Shown here piece by piece: positions 1-8,630 of a stretch of 45,599 nt of DNA. Each line of letters begins with the position of its first letter. Within the stretch, counting starts at the first letter, position 1. This DNA is from Rikenellaceae bacterium (lineage in GTDB: Bacteria; Bacteroidota; Bacteroidia; Bacteroidales; Rikenellaceae). Below the pieces are notes generated by a model that saw only the letters and a list, made by a program, of their open reading frames with translations, searched no databases and was not told where the DNA came from. Made by a program: the position numbers and the translations under genes. The DNA lies in contig JAUMXM010000001.1 in NCBI GenBank assembly GCA_030529085.1, forward strand, positions 58,255 through 103,853. Direction: 5' to 3'.

Positions 1-22
1 GAGTGTGAAACCAATAAAGTAG
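1..22 (+). CDS. possible 3' end of nqrC (partial)
   Basis: Only the last few codons could lie in the window. In one frame the sequence reads to a TAG at 20-22, six bases before nqrD; in another frame it stays open to a TAA at 34-36 that would overlap the nqrD start. nqrC is expected here from the conserved gene order nqrABCDEF, but the fragment is too short to prove either the gene or the frame. Confidence 0.3.
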
Positions 23-28
23 AGAACA

Positions 29-658
29 ATGAGTAACAAGAATCTGAAATATCTGACCGGCCCGTTCTCGGCGAACAACCCGGTCATCGTGCAGATCTTG
101 GGTATCTGCTCGGCGTTGGCTGTCACCGTACAGCTCAAGCCTGCGATTGTGATGGCACTCTCGGTAACGGTTGTTACGGCTTTTGCCAACCTAGTGATGT
201 CGCTGCTGCGCACGGGTCTTCCCTCGCGTATCCGCATCATCGTACAGCTGGTGGTAATCGCAACGCTGGTAATTTTGGTAGACCAGGTCCTCAAGGCCTT
301 TGTCTATGATGTCTCGAAGCAGCTTTCGGTCTATGTCGGTCTGATCATCACGAACTGTATCGTGATGGGTCGTGTCGAGGCCTTCGCGTTGGGTAACGGC
401 CCCTGGGCTTCGTTCCTCGACGGTATCGGTAACGGTCTTGGCTATGGCGTGATCCTGGTCATCGTGGCCTTCTTCCGTGAGCTCTTCGGTTCGGGTACGC
501 TGTTTGGCTTCCGCGTGATCCCCGAGAGCATCTACATCGCCGAGGGCGGCTTCTATGCCAACAACGGTTTGATGCTCTTCCCGCCCATGGCGCTGATCAT
601 CTGCGGTTGCATCATCTGGGTACACCGCTCGAAAAATAAGGATTTACAGGAAAAATAG
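29..658 (+). CDS. nqrD: Na+-translocating NADH:quinone reductase subunit D
   Basis: This is an integral membrane subunit of Na+-NQR, the respiratory complex that oxidises NADH, reduces quinone and pumps Na+ across the inner membrane. The protein has 209 residues, the usual length, and is almost wholly hydrophobic with about six helices. C27 and C110 lie in membrane segments and match the cysteines that, with two in NqrE, hold an intramembrane iron centre in the Vibrio cholerae enzyme. The ATG at 29 is followed by a typical start ([13 protein letters not shown]). nqrE begins 11 bases after the stop, so the genes form one operon. Family assignment is secure. Confidence 0.97.
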   Translation: MSNKNLKYLTGPFSANNPVIVQILGICSALAVTVQLKPAIVMALSVTVVTAFANLVMSLLRTGLPSRIRIIVQLVVIATLVILVDQVLKAFVYDVSKQLSVYVGLIITNCIVMGRVEAFALGNGPWASFLDGIGNGLGYGVILVIVAFFRELFGSGTLFGFRVIPESIYIAEGGFYANNGLMLFPPMALIICGCIIWVHRSKNKDLQEK

Positions 659-669
659 GAGGGTAGGAT

Positions 670-1278
670 ATGGAACTTTTGAACATCTTTATCAAGTCGA
701 TCTTTATCGACAATATGGTCTTCGCCTTCTTCTTCGGTATGTGTTCCTACATTGCCGTTTCGAAGAGCGTAAAGACGGCCCTCGGTCTGGGTGCTGCGGT
801 TACCTTCGTGTTGATTATGACCGTGCCCCTGAACTACTACCTGTATAACTATGTACTGAAGGCTGATGCCCTGGTGCCGGGTGTCGATCTGAGTTTCTTG
901 ACCTTCATCATCTTCATCGCTACGATTGCTGCCTTCGTGCAGCTCGTCGAGATGATTGTCGAGAAGTTCTCGCCGACGCTCTATAGCCAGCTGGGTATCT
1001 TCCTGCCGCTGATCGCCGTGAACTGTGCCATCCTCGGTGCCTCGCTCTTTATGCAGCAGAAGGTCGATGGTGGTGAGATTACGTCGGGTCTCGAGTCGCT
1101 GGTCTATGGTCTGGGTTCGGGTCTGGGTTGGTGGCTGGCTATCGTGATGATGGCTGCCATCCGCGAGAAGACCACCTATTCGCATATCCCCGCTGCACTG
1201 AAGGGCCCCGGTATCGCCTTTATCATCACGGGTCTGATGGGTATTGCCTTCATGATCTTCTCGGGTATTCAGTTTTAA
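670..1278 (+). CDS. nqrE: Na+-translocating NADH:quinone reductase subunit E
   Basis: This is the sister membrane subunit of NqrD; the two are homologous and pack in inverted orientation in the Na+-NQR complex. It has 202 residues and about six transmembrane helices. C25 (in FGMCSY) and C119 (in AVNCAI) are the counterparts of the NqrE cysteines that share the iron centre with NqrD. A purine-rich stretch (aggagggtag) just before the ATG at 670 is a good ribosome binding site. nqrF starts 22 bases downstream. Length, motif order and neighbours all agree with the family. Confidence 0.97.
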   Translation: MELLNIFIKSIFIDNMVFAFFFGMCSYIAVSKSVKTALGLGAAVTFVLIMTVPLNYYLYNYVLKADALVPGVDLSFLTFIIFIATIAAFVQLVEMIVEKFSPTLYSQLGIFLPLIAVNCAILGASLFMQQKVDGGEITSGLESLVYGLGSGLGWWLAIVMMAAIREKTTYSHIPAALKGPGIAFIITGLMGIAFMIFSGIQF

Positions 1279-1300
1279 CCTTTAATAAAGAGATAGGAAT

Positions 1301-2563
1301 ATGACACAGACAATTCTTGTTGCAATCGTAGCCTTTCTGGTGGTTACCCTCCTTTTGGTGGGTCTGCTTCTCTTTGCAAAGGCCAAGCTGACTACGTCGG
1401 GTGCCGTGACGATTGATGTAAACGACGGTGATAAGGTCTTCGAGGCCGAGAGCGGTTCGACGCTTCTGGCTACGTTGGCCGACAATCAGATTTTCCTCCC
1501 CTCGGCTTGTGGTGGTGGTGGTGCTTGCGGTATGTGCAAGTGCCAGGTTATGGAGGGTGGCGGTGAGCTGCTGCCTACCGAGACCGGCTTCATCAACCGC
1601 AAGATGGCCAAGGAGCATTGGCGTCTGGGTTGCCAGGTGAAGGTGAAGGAGAATATGAAGATTCGCGTACCGGAGTCGGTACTGGGTGTGAAGAAGTGGG
1701 AGTGTGAGGTGGTTTCGAACCGCAACATTTCGACCTTCCTCAAGGAGTTCGTCGTGAAGTTGCCCGAGGGCGAGACGCTGAACTTCCGCAGTGGTGGTTA
1801 CATCCAGATCGACATTCCGCAGTACGATCAGATCAAGTTCTCGGATATGGATATCGACGAGCGTTTCCGTGGCGATTGGGACCACTTCAAGATGTGGGAC
1901 CTCGTTACGACCAACCCCGAGCCTACGTTCCGTGCCTACTCGATGGCTAACCACCCCGCAGAGGGTAACATCATCATGCTCAACATCCGTATTGCCACGC
2001 CTCCGTTCGATCGCGTAAATGGTGGCTTTATGAAGGTGAACCCGGGTATCTGCTCGTCGTACATCTTCTCGCGCAAGCCGGGTGATAAGGTGACCATCTC
2101 GGGTCCCTACGGTGAGTTCTTCCTCGATGAGAATCTGCCCGACACGCAGGAACTGATCTTCATCGGTGGTGGTGCCGGTATGGCTCCGATGCGCAGCCAC
2201 CTGATGCATCTGTTCAAGACCGAGAAGACGAAGCGTCCCGTTTCGTTCTGGTATGGTGCTCGTGCCCTGAAGGAGGCTCCCTATATGGATGAGTTCAACG
2301 CCATCCAGGAGGAGTTCCCCAACTTCAAGATGAACCTCGCACTCGACCGTCCCGATCCTGAGGCCGACGAGAAGGGTGTTCCCTACACGGCAGGTTTCGT
2401 ACACAATGTGCTGTATGAGAACTACCTGAAGAACCACGAGGCTCCCGAGGATTGCATTTACCTGATGTGCGGACCTCCGATGATGATCGGTGCCGTTGTG
2501 AATATGCTGGATAGCCTGGGTGTTCCGCCCGAGAATATCCTGTATGATAACTTCGGATCATAG
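1301..2563 (+). CDS. nqrF: Na+-translocating NADH:quinone reductase subunit F
   Basis: This is the electron-entry subunit: it takes a hydride from NADH to FAD and passes electrons to a 2Fe-2S cluster. One N-terminal helix (about residues 4-26) anchors it. A ferredoxin domain follows with cluster ligands C70, C76, C79 and C111, at the same numbers as in the Vibrio enzyme. Next come the FAD-binding motif RAYSMAN (about 210) and a ferredoxin-reductase NADH domain with GGGAGMAP and the C-terminal CGPPMM motif. The protein is 420 residues and ends YDNFGS, as is usual. It is the last gene of the operon; a large structured element begins five bases after the stop. Confidence 0.97.
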   Translation: MTQTILVAIVAFLVVTLLLVGLLLFAKAKLTTSGAVTIDVNDGDKVFEAESGSTLLATLADNQIFLPSACGGGGACGMCKCQVMEGGGELLPTETGFINRKMAKEHWRLGCQVKVKENMKIRVPESVLGVKKWECEVVSNRNISTFLKEFVVKLPEGETLNFRSGGYIQIDIPQYDQIKFSDMDIDERFRGDWDHFKMWDLVTTNPEPTFRAYSMANHPAEGNIIMLNIRIATPPFDRVNGGFMKVNPGICSSYIFSRKPGDKVTISGPYGEFFLDENLPDTQELIFIGGGAGMAPMRSHLMHLFKTEKTKRPVSFWYGARALKEAPYMDEFNAIQEEFPNFKMNLALDRPDPEADEKGVPYTAGFVHNVLYENYLKNHEAPEDCIYLMCGPPMMIGAVVNMLDSLGVPPENILYDNFGS

Positions 2564-2568
2564 TGAGA

Positions 2569-2688
2569 GCAGAACACTGAAAAACGCCTTTTAGGCGCTA
2601 ACAAAAAGGAGAAACGGATGTGCTTGCACAATTCCGTTTCTCTTTTTTTTGTTAGAGGATTTCGAAGAAATCTTTTTCAGTGTTCTGC
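2569..2688. other. 120-nt nested inverted-repeat element, predicted four-way junction
   Basis: Seen directly: a perfect 16-bp outer stem pairs 2569-2584 with 2673-2688. Inside it, with almost no unpaired bases, lie three hairpins. Arm 1 is 2585-2589 with 2593-2597 (5 bp, TTT loop). Arm 2 is 2598-2655, with 5 bp at its base (2598-2602 with 2651-2655), an A-T stretch, a 10-bp stem (2609-2618 with 2633-2642) and a tip of 4 bp closed by CTTG. Arm 3 is 2658-2663 with 2667-2672 (6 bp, GAA loop). Only 2656-2657 are unpaired at the junction. The element sits in the 3' untranslated part of the nqr message. Its function is unknown. It may be a structured RNA, a terminator, or a palindromic mobile element; no clear target duplication flanks it. 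Confidence 0.75.
2603..2650 (+). terminator. rho-independent terminator of the nqr operon
   Basis: A 10-bp stem (2609-2618 with 2633-2642) is followed by eight T (2643-2650) and preceded by five A (2603-2607). It is arm 2 of the larger junction. The plus-strand T tract makes it a good terminator for nqrF; the A tract would let it act on the other strand too. Confidence 0.8.
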
Positions 2689-2750
2689 CGAACGCCCCTC
2701 GAAGTCACGCCACGAAAGCGCAGCGTGTGGCGTAATTTCGGGTTGTAGTG

Positions 2751-2858
2751 GGGATAAGGGTAATTAAAGGTTTTTAAGGGTTATTAGGTGTGTAAAAAAG
2801 GCATCAAGATTCCTTGACGCCTTCGCCTTTAGTTATCTTTAATCACCCTTAATCCTCG
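2751..2858. repeat. two opposed arrays of 10-bp units around a terminator
   Basis: From 2751 the sequence falls into 10-bp steps, each carrying TTAAGGG or a variant (2751-2760, 2761-2770, 2771-2780, 2781-2790). From 2825 the same motif appears inverted (CTTTAGT, CTTTAAT, CCTTAAT), again at 10-bp steps. Positions 2756-2780 match the reverse complement of 2826-2850 at 19 of 25 bases, so the two arrays form an imperfect inverted repeat with a terminator hairpin between them. Related arrays occur at 8058-8093 and 8631-8720. The rest of the 2564-2864 gap holds the four-way-junction element and a 7-bp hairpin (2707-2713 with 2727-2733). Confidence 0.7.
2794..2823 (-). terminator. rho-independent terminator for the minus-strand HAD operon
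   Basis: On the minus strand an 11-bp stem with one mismatch (2813-2823 with 2798-2808) and a four-base loop is followed by a run of T (2794-2799 read in reverse). It lies about 40 bases after the stop of the HAD gene. Confidence 0.85.
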
Positions 2859-2864
2859 TTGCTC

Positions 2865-3455
2865 TTATGCCAGGAGTTTCGAGCGCAGCTCCCGGATGGT
2901 GCCCGGCAGATCCTTGCGGTTGAACCAGAAGCCCTCGATGCCCACCTGCTCGGCAGCCTCGACATTCTCCTTGCGGTCGTCGATGAAGATCGTCTCATGC
3001 GGCTCGAGTGCGTAGCGCTTGAGAAGCAGCTCGTAAATCTCTTTTTCGGGCTTGCAGACACCCTCCTCGCACGAAACAACCTCACCGTCGAAGTGGCGAT
3101 AGACGGGCACCTGGCGCAGGAAGGCGATAAACTCTTTCGACATATTCGAGAGGACATAGAGCTTGTAGCCCGCCTCTTTCAGCTCCTCGATCAGACGCTC
3201 GGTAGCCTCGATCGGCTCCTGCTTGTCGATGGCCAGCTGCAGGTACTCCTCGACCTTGGCCATCTCGCAGTTGTTCCATTGGCGGAGATCCTCCTTGACC
3301 TCCTCGAAGGAGCGTGTGCCGCGGTCGTATTCGTTCCAAAAGTGGGGCATCACCTCGTTGCGCACGAACGAGAAGAAGCGCAGAAAATCCTCGGTGCACT
3401 TTTTCGGGTCGCGCATAAAGACGACACCGCCGAGGTCGAAAACAATGTTTTTCAT
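2865..3455 (-). CDS. HAD superfamily hydrolase (subfamily IA, YihX-like)
   Basis: A 196-residue soluble phosphatase-like protein. The four HAD motifs are visible: nucleophile D7 in VFDLGGVV, the Ser/Asn motif in VLSNMS (about 107), the Lys in GVCKPEKE (about 140), and the acidic pair in IFIDDRKEN (about 162). The second Asp of the usual DxD is Gly, as in YihX-type members whose known substrates are sugar phosphates; the substrate here cannot be read from sequence. A helical cap lies between residues 15 and 85. It is the last gene of a three-gene minus-strand unit, starting one base after the stop of the methyltransferase gene, and is followed by a clear terminator. Confidence 0.88.
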   Translation of the reverse strand: MKNIVFDLGGVVFMRDPKKCTEDFLRFFSFVRNEVMPHFWNEYDRGTRSFEEVKEDLRQWNNCEMAKVEEYLQLAIDKQEPIEATERLIEELKEAGYKLYVLSNMSKEFIAFLRQVPVYRHFDGEVVSCEEGVCKPEKEIYELLLKRYALEPHETIFIDDRKENVEAAEQVGIEGFWFNRKDLPGTIRELRSKLLA

Positions 3456-3456
3456 C

Positions 3457-4221
3457 CTATTTCGTAGCTATAATAAACAGATCGAAAGCCTCCTCCGTGT
3501 CGGTCGAGAGGCGGTAGTCCTCCATCCGAATCGAGGTGGTCGCCTTGGGTGCTTCGGTGAGCAGCTTGCGGCGATTGAGTCGGTTGAGCAGATCGTAGGG
3601 CAGCTGCAACATCCAGCGCGGCAGGCGGTGTTGCAGGTCGAGGATGTCCCAACGGGTGATGCGGCGCACGCTCTCGCGGTTACGCTCGTAGTAGGCCATC
3701 ACCTTCTCGTTGCCCACCACGCCCCACACCTCGATTTTCGAGAAGTGGACCGAGAAGAGGTTCTTGAGTTGGTCGGCCGTGTATTCGCGCACGTGCCAGG
3801 GGTTGCGGGTCAGCGAGCGGGGCGCATTGGGGGTCGTGAGGATCACCTTGCCACCCGGGCGCAATACGCGAGCCATCTCGCGCGTCAGCTCGATATCCTC
3901 CTCGATGTGCTCGATGACCTGGAACGATACCACGCAGTCGAACTGCGCCTCGTCGAAGGGGAGGGGCGGAACCGTGGCCTGGCAGAACTCGACATTGTCG
4001 GGCAGGGTGTGGCCCGTGTCGGGCATATACTTATCGAGCGTGATGAACTGCTCGGCTTGCGGGGCAATCAGCTCAATGCCGTAGCCCGAGCCGGTGCCGA
4101 TCTCCAGCACATCGCCCCCGATCAGCTTCGCGGCCTCGTGGTAGGCCAACACCGAACGCTGAAAGACGAAGTTGTCCGAAGCCTCGCGCGAAACGCGCTC
4201 TGCGGTCTGCATCTTTGCCAT
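3457..4221 (-). CDS. class I SAM-dependent methyltransferase
   Basis: The protein has 254 residues with a Rossmann-type methyltransferase fold. The SAM-binding loop is VLEIGTGSGYG (about residue 40), the acidic end of strand 2 is in LDKY, and the VVSFQVIEHI motif near 100 is typical of the Methyltransf_11/UbiE-like group. The substrate is not evident; a small molecule or lipid is more likely than RNA or DNA. Its ATG (4219-4221) shares one base with the TAA of the upstream gene, which suggests coupled translation. No membrane segment or signal peptide is seen. Confidence 0.88.
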   Translation of the reverse strand: MAKMQTAERVSREASDNFVFQRSVLAYHEAAKLIGGDVLEIGTGSGYGIELIAPQAEQFITLDKYMPDTGHTLPDNVEFCQATVPPLPFDEAQFDCVVSFQVIEHIEEDIELTREMARVLRPGGKVILTTPNAPRSLTRNPWHVREYTADQLKNLFSVHFSKIEVWGVVGNEKVMAYYERNRESVRRITRWDILDLQHRLPRWMLQLPYDLLNRLNRRKLLTEAPKATTSIRMEDYRLSTDTEEAFDLFIIATK

Positions 4222-5057
4222 TACTGCTTGAGTTTAATACCCTCGTCGGTCATCTCCAGCTCGCCGCTCTTGAGGAGCATACCCACCGAGCGCTTGAAGA
4301 CCTTCTTGCTCATCTCGGTCATGCGGGCCACCTCGGCCGGGTCGCTGCTGTCGTTGAGCGGCAGGAATCCGCCGTTGGCCGTTAGCAGCTCGCGCAGGGC
4401 TACAACCGAGTCCTTGACCTGGGCCAGACCCTGCTGTTGGAGGCTGACATCGATGCGGTTATCCTCCGTAATGCGGCGCACCCAGCCACGGTAGCGGTCG
4501 CCAATCTCGACGCGGCGGAAGAGCTGGTTGCGGTAGATCATACCCCAGTGGCGGTTGTTGATGATCACACGGAAGCCGATGGGCGACTCCGAGGCGACCA
4601 ACACATCGACCTCGTCGCGCACCTTAACCGTGATGTCGAGGTTGTCGATGAAGCCCTTGAGCTTGTTCGAAGCGACACAACGACCCGTGATGCTGTCCTC
4701 GTAGGCGTAGACCACGTAGCTGTGGCCTGCGAAGATGCCACCCTGCTGGTTGCGGTTCGGCAGGAAGAGATCCTTGCCGTGAAGACCCCAATCGAGGAAG
4801 GCGCCATGTACGGTCTTGTCGACCACCTTGAGGTAGGCGGCTTCGCCTACGCGGATGGTCGGCTTTTCGGTCGTGGCCACCAGGCGGTCCTCCGAATCGT
4901 GGTAGACGAAGACCTCTTTCTGGTCGCCCACCTTGTCCGAGAGGGAGGTGTAGCGGTTGGGGAGCAGCACTTCGTTTTGCTCCTCGTCCTGAAGGTAGAG
5001 ACCGAATTCCGATGTGCGGCTGACGGTCAGTGTATAGTTGCGTCCTGCTTTGAGCAT
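4221..5057 (-). CDS. cvfB: CvfB/YitL-like S1 RNA-binding protein
   Basis: This 278-residue protein has the layout of CvfB proteins: tandem S1-like RNA-binding domains through about residue 210 (motifs such as SEFGLYLQ, GAFLDWGLHGKDLFLP and YRGWVRRITEDNRIDVSL), then a C-terminal winged helix (about 225-278). In Staphylococcus and Streptococcus the family affects virulence gene expression and binds RNA; its role in Bacteroidetes is unknown. I chose the ATG at 5055-5057. An in-frame TTG at 5085-5087 would add ten residues, but it lies inside the promoter -7 box (5085-5092), so it would not be in the message. Confidence 0.88.
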   Translation of the reverse strand: MLKAGRNYTLTVSRTSEFGLYLQDEEQNEVLLPNRYTSLSDKVGDQKEVFVYHDSEDRLVATTEKPTIRVGEAAYLKVVDKTVHGAFLDWGLHGKDLFLPNRNQQGGIFAGHSYVVYAYEDSITGRCVASNKLKGFIDNLDITVKVRDEVDVLVASESPIGFRVIINNRHWGMIYRNQLFRRVEIGDRYRGWVRRITEDNRIDVSLQQQGLAQVKDSVVALRELLTANGGFLPLNDSSDPAEVARMTEMSKKVFKRSVGMLLKSGELEMTDEGIKLKQ

Positions 5058-5084
5058 AGCTTTCAATAAATAAGTTTCAACAGA

Positions 5085-5092
5085 CAAAGGTA
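5085..5092 (-). promoter_or_regulatory. -7 element of the cvfB operon
   Basis: The minus strand reads TACCTTTG, a match to the Bacteroidetes TAnnTTTG element, about 28 bases before the chosen ATG. The -33 region is T-rich without a clear TTTG. It faces away from the uvrA promoter. Confidence 0.6.
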
Positions 5093-5125
5093 CGCTTTTT
5101 TCTCGAAAAACTCATAGGCGATGCT

Positions 5126-5155
5126 TTTGATTTCGCTCCGTGTGTTGTATCTTTG
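5126..5155 (+). promoter_or_regulatory. uvrA promoter
   Basis: TTTG at 5126-5129 and TATCTTTG at 5148-5155 fit the primary sigma promoter of Bacteroidetes, here with an 18-bp spacer. The start of uvrA lies about 57 bases downstream. Confidence 0.7.
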
Positions 5156-5211
5156 CATATTCGCCCCACGCGCAACGAAATAAATCGGAGTCGGGGCACG
5201 TTTAACGAGCA

Positions 5212-8040
5212 ATGATGAGGGACAAAATCGAAATCCTGGGAGCCAGGGCACACAACCTGAAGAGTGTCGATCTGGAGATTCCGCGCAACCGCCTGGTGGT
5301 GGTAACCGGACTCTCGGGGTCGGGTAAATCGTCGTTGGCCTTCGATACGATCTATGCCGAGGGTCAGCGCCGCTATATGGAGACCCTCTCGGCCTATGCG
5401 CGCCACTTTGTGGGGTCGATGGAGCGTCCCGATGTCGATAAAATCACGGGCCTCAGTCCTGTGGTCGCCATCGAGCAGAAGACCACCAACAAAAACCCCC
5501 GTTCGACGGTGGGCACCGTTACCGAGATCAACGACTTCCTGCGTCTGCTCTTTGCGCGCGCTTCGCGTGCCTACTCGCCCGTGACGGGAGAGCGGATGGT
5601 GCACTACACCGACGAGCGCATCGCAGCTTTGATCCGTGAGAGTTTCGAGGGGCGCAAGATTGCCCTCTTAGCCCCCGTGGTTAAGGGGCGCAAGGGCCAC
5701 TACCGCGAGCTCTTCGAGTCGCTGGCCAAGAAGGGTTACCTCTACGCCCGCATCGACGGCGAGATTCGCGAGTTCTCGTCGGGTATGCGCCTGGATCGCT
5801 ACAAGACCCACACGATCGATTTGGTGGTCGATCGCCTGCGTGTCACCGAGGAGTCCTCGGATCGCATCATGACCTCGCTCAAGGAGGCGATGCGCCAGGG
5901 CAAGGGTACGATGTCGGTCTACGACTACGGCACCGAACAGCAGCGCTACTATTCGCGCCACCTGATGTGTCCCTCGACGGGCATCGCCTTTGAGGACCCT
6001 GCCCCCCACACCTTCTCGTTCAACTCGCCGAAGGGCGCCTGTCCCCACTGCAACGGTTTGGGCGAAGAGGCGGTCTTCGACCTGGAAAAGATTATCCCCA
6101 ACCCCCAGCGTTCGATACGCGAGGGTGCCATCGAGCCCCTCGGCAAGCACCGCAACAACATGACCTTTGCGATGCTCGAGATGCTGGGTCACAAATACGA
6201 TTTTACGCTCGAAGACCCCATCGAGACACTCTCCGAGGCGGCGCTCAATGCTGTGCTCTATGGCGATGCGGAGCCTTTGACGGTCGATTTGAGCCGCTTC
6301 AGCTCCCCGGCGGGAGGTGTGCAGTTCCTCCAATGGGAGGGCGTTGCCGACTACATCGAAAACCTCGAAGAGGAGGACTCGAAGCGCGGCCAAAAGTGGC
6401 GTGGGCAGTTCTTCGTCTATCAAAAATGTTCCTATTGCGGGGGCTCACGCCTCAAGGATGAGGCGCTCCACTTCCGCATCGGGGAGGAGAATATCGCCCA
6501 GCTCTCAGCGATGTCGATTCTCGAATTTTCCGCCTGGATGGAGGGCATCGAGGGGCGCATGGACGAGAAGGAGCAGCGCATCGCCCGCGAGATTGTGAAG
6601 GAGATTCGCGAGCGCCTGCGCTTCCTGGTCGATGTGGGCCTGGGTTACCTCTCGCTCGACCGTGCCTCGCGTACCCTCTCGGGTGGTGAGAGCCAGCGCA
6701 TCCGCCTGGCAACGCAGATCGGCTCGAAGCTGGTCAATGTCCTCTACATCCTCGATGAGCCATCGATCGGCCTGCATCAGCGCGACAACCAGCGCCTGAT
6801 TCGCAGCCTCGAGGAGTTGCGCGATGCAGGTAACTCGGTCATCGTGGTCGAGCACGACGAGGAGATGATGCGCGCCGCCGACTACATCGTCGATGTGGGC
6901 CCCAAGGCGGGTCGCCGAGGGGGACGTATTGTCGCTTCGGGCAGCTTCGAGGAGATTCTGAAGGCCGACACGATTACGGCCGACTACCTCACGGGGCGTC
7001 GCAAGATCGAGATTCCGAAGGAGCACCGTGCCGGCAATGGGGAGTGTATTACGCTGCGCGGAGCACGTGGCAACAACCTCAAGGGGGTCGATGTCTCGTT
7101 TCCGCTCGGGAAGCTGATCTGTGTTACGGGTGTCAGCGGCTCGGGTAAATCGACCCTGGTGAATGAGACTCTGCGCCCGATTTTGAGCCAGAAGCTCTAC
7201 CGCTCACTCGACAGACCCTTGCCCTACGATGCGATCGAGGGGCTGGAAAAGATCGATAAGTTGGTCGTGGTCGATCAGTCGCCCATCGGCCGTACGCCGC
7301 GCAGCAATCCGGCAACCTATTCGAATGTCTTTACCGATATTCGCAAGCTCTTCGAGAAGACCCCCGATGCGCAGATTCGCGGCTACAAGGCGGGTCACTT
7401 CTCGTTCAACGTGCGTGGCGGCCGTTGCGAGACGTGTCGCGGTGCGGGTGTGCAGACAATCGAGATGAACTTCCTGCCCGATGTTTATGTGCGCTGCAAG
7501 GCGTGCGGTGGTAATCGCTACAACCGCGAGACGCTCGAGGTGAAGTACAAGGGTAAGACGATCAACGATGTGCTCAACATGACGATCAACATGGCGGTCG
7601 AGTTCTTCGAGCCGATACCAGCCATCTATCAGAAATTGAAGGCTATACAGGATGTGGGTCTGGGTTATCTGACACTCGGACAGCCCTGCACGACCCTCTC
7701 GGGTGGTGAGAGTCAGCGCATCAAGCTCTCCTCGGAGTTGGCCAAGGCCGATACGGGGCGCACGCTCTACATCCTCGACGAGCCGACGACGGGACTCCAC
7801 TTCGAGGATATTCGCATCTTGTTGGAGGGACTCAATAAGTTGGTCGATAAGGGCAATACGGTGATTGTGATCGAACACAACCTCGATGTGATCAAGGTGG
7901 CCGACCACCTGATCGATATCGGCCCCGAGGGGGGTAAAGCCGGTGGTCGCGTGGTGGCCGAGGGAACCCCCGAGGAGGTGGCCCGCTGTGCGGAGAGCTA
8001 CACAGGAGCATTCCTGGCGCAGATCTTCGCCCCGAAGTGA
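5212..8040 (+). CDS. uvrA: excinuclease ABC subunit A (UvrA)
   Basis: This DNA damage sensor of nucleotide excision repair forms a dimer that loads UvrB on lesions. It has 942 residues and two ABC ATPase modules. The first has Walker A GLSGSGKS (33-40), signature LSGGESQR (about 490) and [10 protein letters not shown]. The second has GVSGSGKST (about 640), [11 protein letters not shown] (about 830) and [10 protein letters not shown]. The C-terminal zinc finger is intact (C739, C742, C762, C765). The other zinc site keeps C253, C277 and C280 but has CPST where many UvrA have CPxC, so one ligand is missing. Two ATGs (5212, 5215) are adjacent and the true start could be either. No clear terminator follows. 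Confidence 0.97.
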   Translation: MMRDKIEILGARAHNLKSVDLEIPRNRLVVVTGLSGSGKSSLAFDTIYAEGQRRYMETLSAYARHFVGSMERPDVDKITGLSPVVAIEQKTTNKNPRSTVGTVTEINDFLRLLFARASRAYSPVTGERMVHYTDERIAALIRESFEGRKIALLAPVVKGRKGHYRELFESLAKKGYLYARIDGEIREFSSGMRLDRYKTHTIDLVVDRLRVTEESSDRIMTSLKEAMRQGKGTMSVYDYGTEQQRYYSRHLMCPSTGIAFEDPAPHTFSFNSPKGACPHCNGLGEEAVFDLEKIIPNPQRSIREGAIEPLGKHRNNMTFAMLEMLGHKYDFTLEDPIETLSEAALNAVLYGDAEPLTVDLSRFSSPAGGVQFLQWEGVADYIENLEEEDSKRGQKWRGQFFVYQKCSYCGGSRLKDEALHFRIGEENIAQLSAMSILEFSAWMEGIEGRMDEKEQRIAREIVKEIRERLRFLVDVGLGYLSLDRASRTLSGGESQRIRLATQIGSKLVNVLYILDEPSIGLHQRDNQRLIRSLEELRDAGNSVIVVEHDEEMMRAADYIVDVGPKAGRRGGRIVASGSFEEILKADTITADYLTGRRKIEIPKEHRAGNGECITLRGARGNNLKGVDVSFPLGKLICVTGVSGSGKSTLVNETLRPILSQKLYRSLDRPLPYDAIEGLEKIDKLVVVDQSPIGRTPRSNPATYSNVFTDIRKLFEKTPDAQIRGYKAGHFSFNVRGGRCETCRGAGVQTIEMNFLPDVYVRCKACGGNRYNRETLEVKYKGKTINDVLNMTINMAVEFFEPIPAIYQKLKAIQDVGLGYLTLGQPCTTLSGGESQRIKLSSELAKADTGRTLYILDEPTTGLHFEDIRILLEGLNKLVDKGNTVIVIEHNLDVIKVADHLIDIGPEGGKAGGRVVAEGTPEEVARCAESYTGAFLAQIFAPK

Positions 8041-8057
8041 TAAAGGGAACAAAAGGC

Positions 8058-8093
8058 ACCCTTAACTACCCTTAAAAACCCTTATCCCCCTTA
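8058..8093. repeat. array of CCCTTA units with about 10-bp period
   Basis: CCCTTA occurs at 8059, 8069, 8079 and 8088, so nearly one unit per DNA turn. On the opposite strand it shares the units GGATAAGGGT and TTTTAAGGGT (or close variants) with the array at 2751-2790. It fills most of the 85-bp gap between uvrA and ispF. Confidence 0.7.
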
Positions 8094-8125
8094 CAACAAA
8101 ACTATCAACCGAAAACCACAATACT

Positions 8126-8611
8126 ATGGCATACAACTTTAGAATCGGGCACGGATACGATGTGCATCAGCTCCGCGAGGGGTTGCGTTTGGTCTTGGGT
8201 GGGGTAGAGATCCCCTACACGAAGGGCTTTGTGGCCCACTCGGATGGCGATGTGGCGATTCACGCCGTATGTGATGCGTTGCTCGGGGCAGCTGCGCTGG
8301 GTGATATCGGCCTCCACTTCCCCGATACGGCAGCCGAATTTGGGGGTATCGACTCGAAAATTCTGCTGCGTCGCGTTGCGGAGTTGCTCCGCGAACGTGG
8401 TTATGCCATTGGCAATGTCGATTGCACGATCCGTATGCAACGACCCAAGCTTCGCCCCTATATCGACGCGATGCGCCACGCGATGGCCGATGCAATGGGT
8501 GTGGACGATGACCAGGTGTCGGTCAAAGCCACAACCACAGAGCATCTTGGCTTCGAGGGGCGCGAAGAGGGCGTCTCCGTAAGCGCCGTGGCGCTGATTT
8601 ATAAGGAGTAA
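8126..8611 (+). CDS. ispF: 2-C-methyl-D-erythritol 2,4-cyclodiphosphate synthase
   Basis: IspF makes the cyclic diphosphate intermediate of the MEP route to isoprenoids. The 161-residue length is normal. The metal-binding start motif is visible as GHGYDVHQL (D13, H15 after GHGY), then the substrate loop AHSDGDVAIHAVCDALLGA, with the family's DIGLHFPDT and the C-terminal KATTTEHLGFEGR (Glu and Thr of the nucleotide site). The ATG at 8126 gives the usual N-terminus. It lies 85 bases after uvrA on the same strand, without a recognisable promoter of its own. Confidence 0.96.
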   Translation: MAYNFRIGHGYDVHQLREGLRLVLGGVEIPYTKGFVAHSDGDVAIHAVCDALLGAAALGDIGLHFPDTAAEFGGIDSKILLRRVAELLRERGYAIGNVDCTIRMQRPKLRPYIDAMRHAMADAMGVDDDQVSVKATTTEHLGFEGREEGVSVSAVALIYKE

Positions 8612-8630
8612 ATCAATAGTTATTTATATC

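Noticed and set aside
2569-2688. Reading the 120-nt element as a recent MITE or IS remnant
   Set aside because: The ends pair perfectly, but no target-site duplication flanks them and no other copy was noticed in the window. It stays possible but unsupported.
5058-5087. Longer cvfB reading frame from a TTG at 5087
   Set aside because: The TTG lies inside the -7 box of the operon's own promoter, and the ATG at 5057 matches the family's start better.
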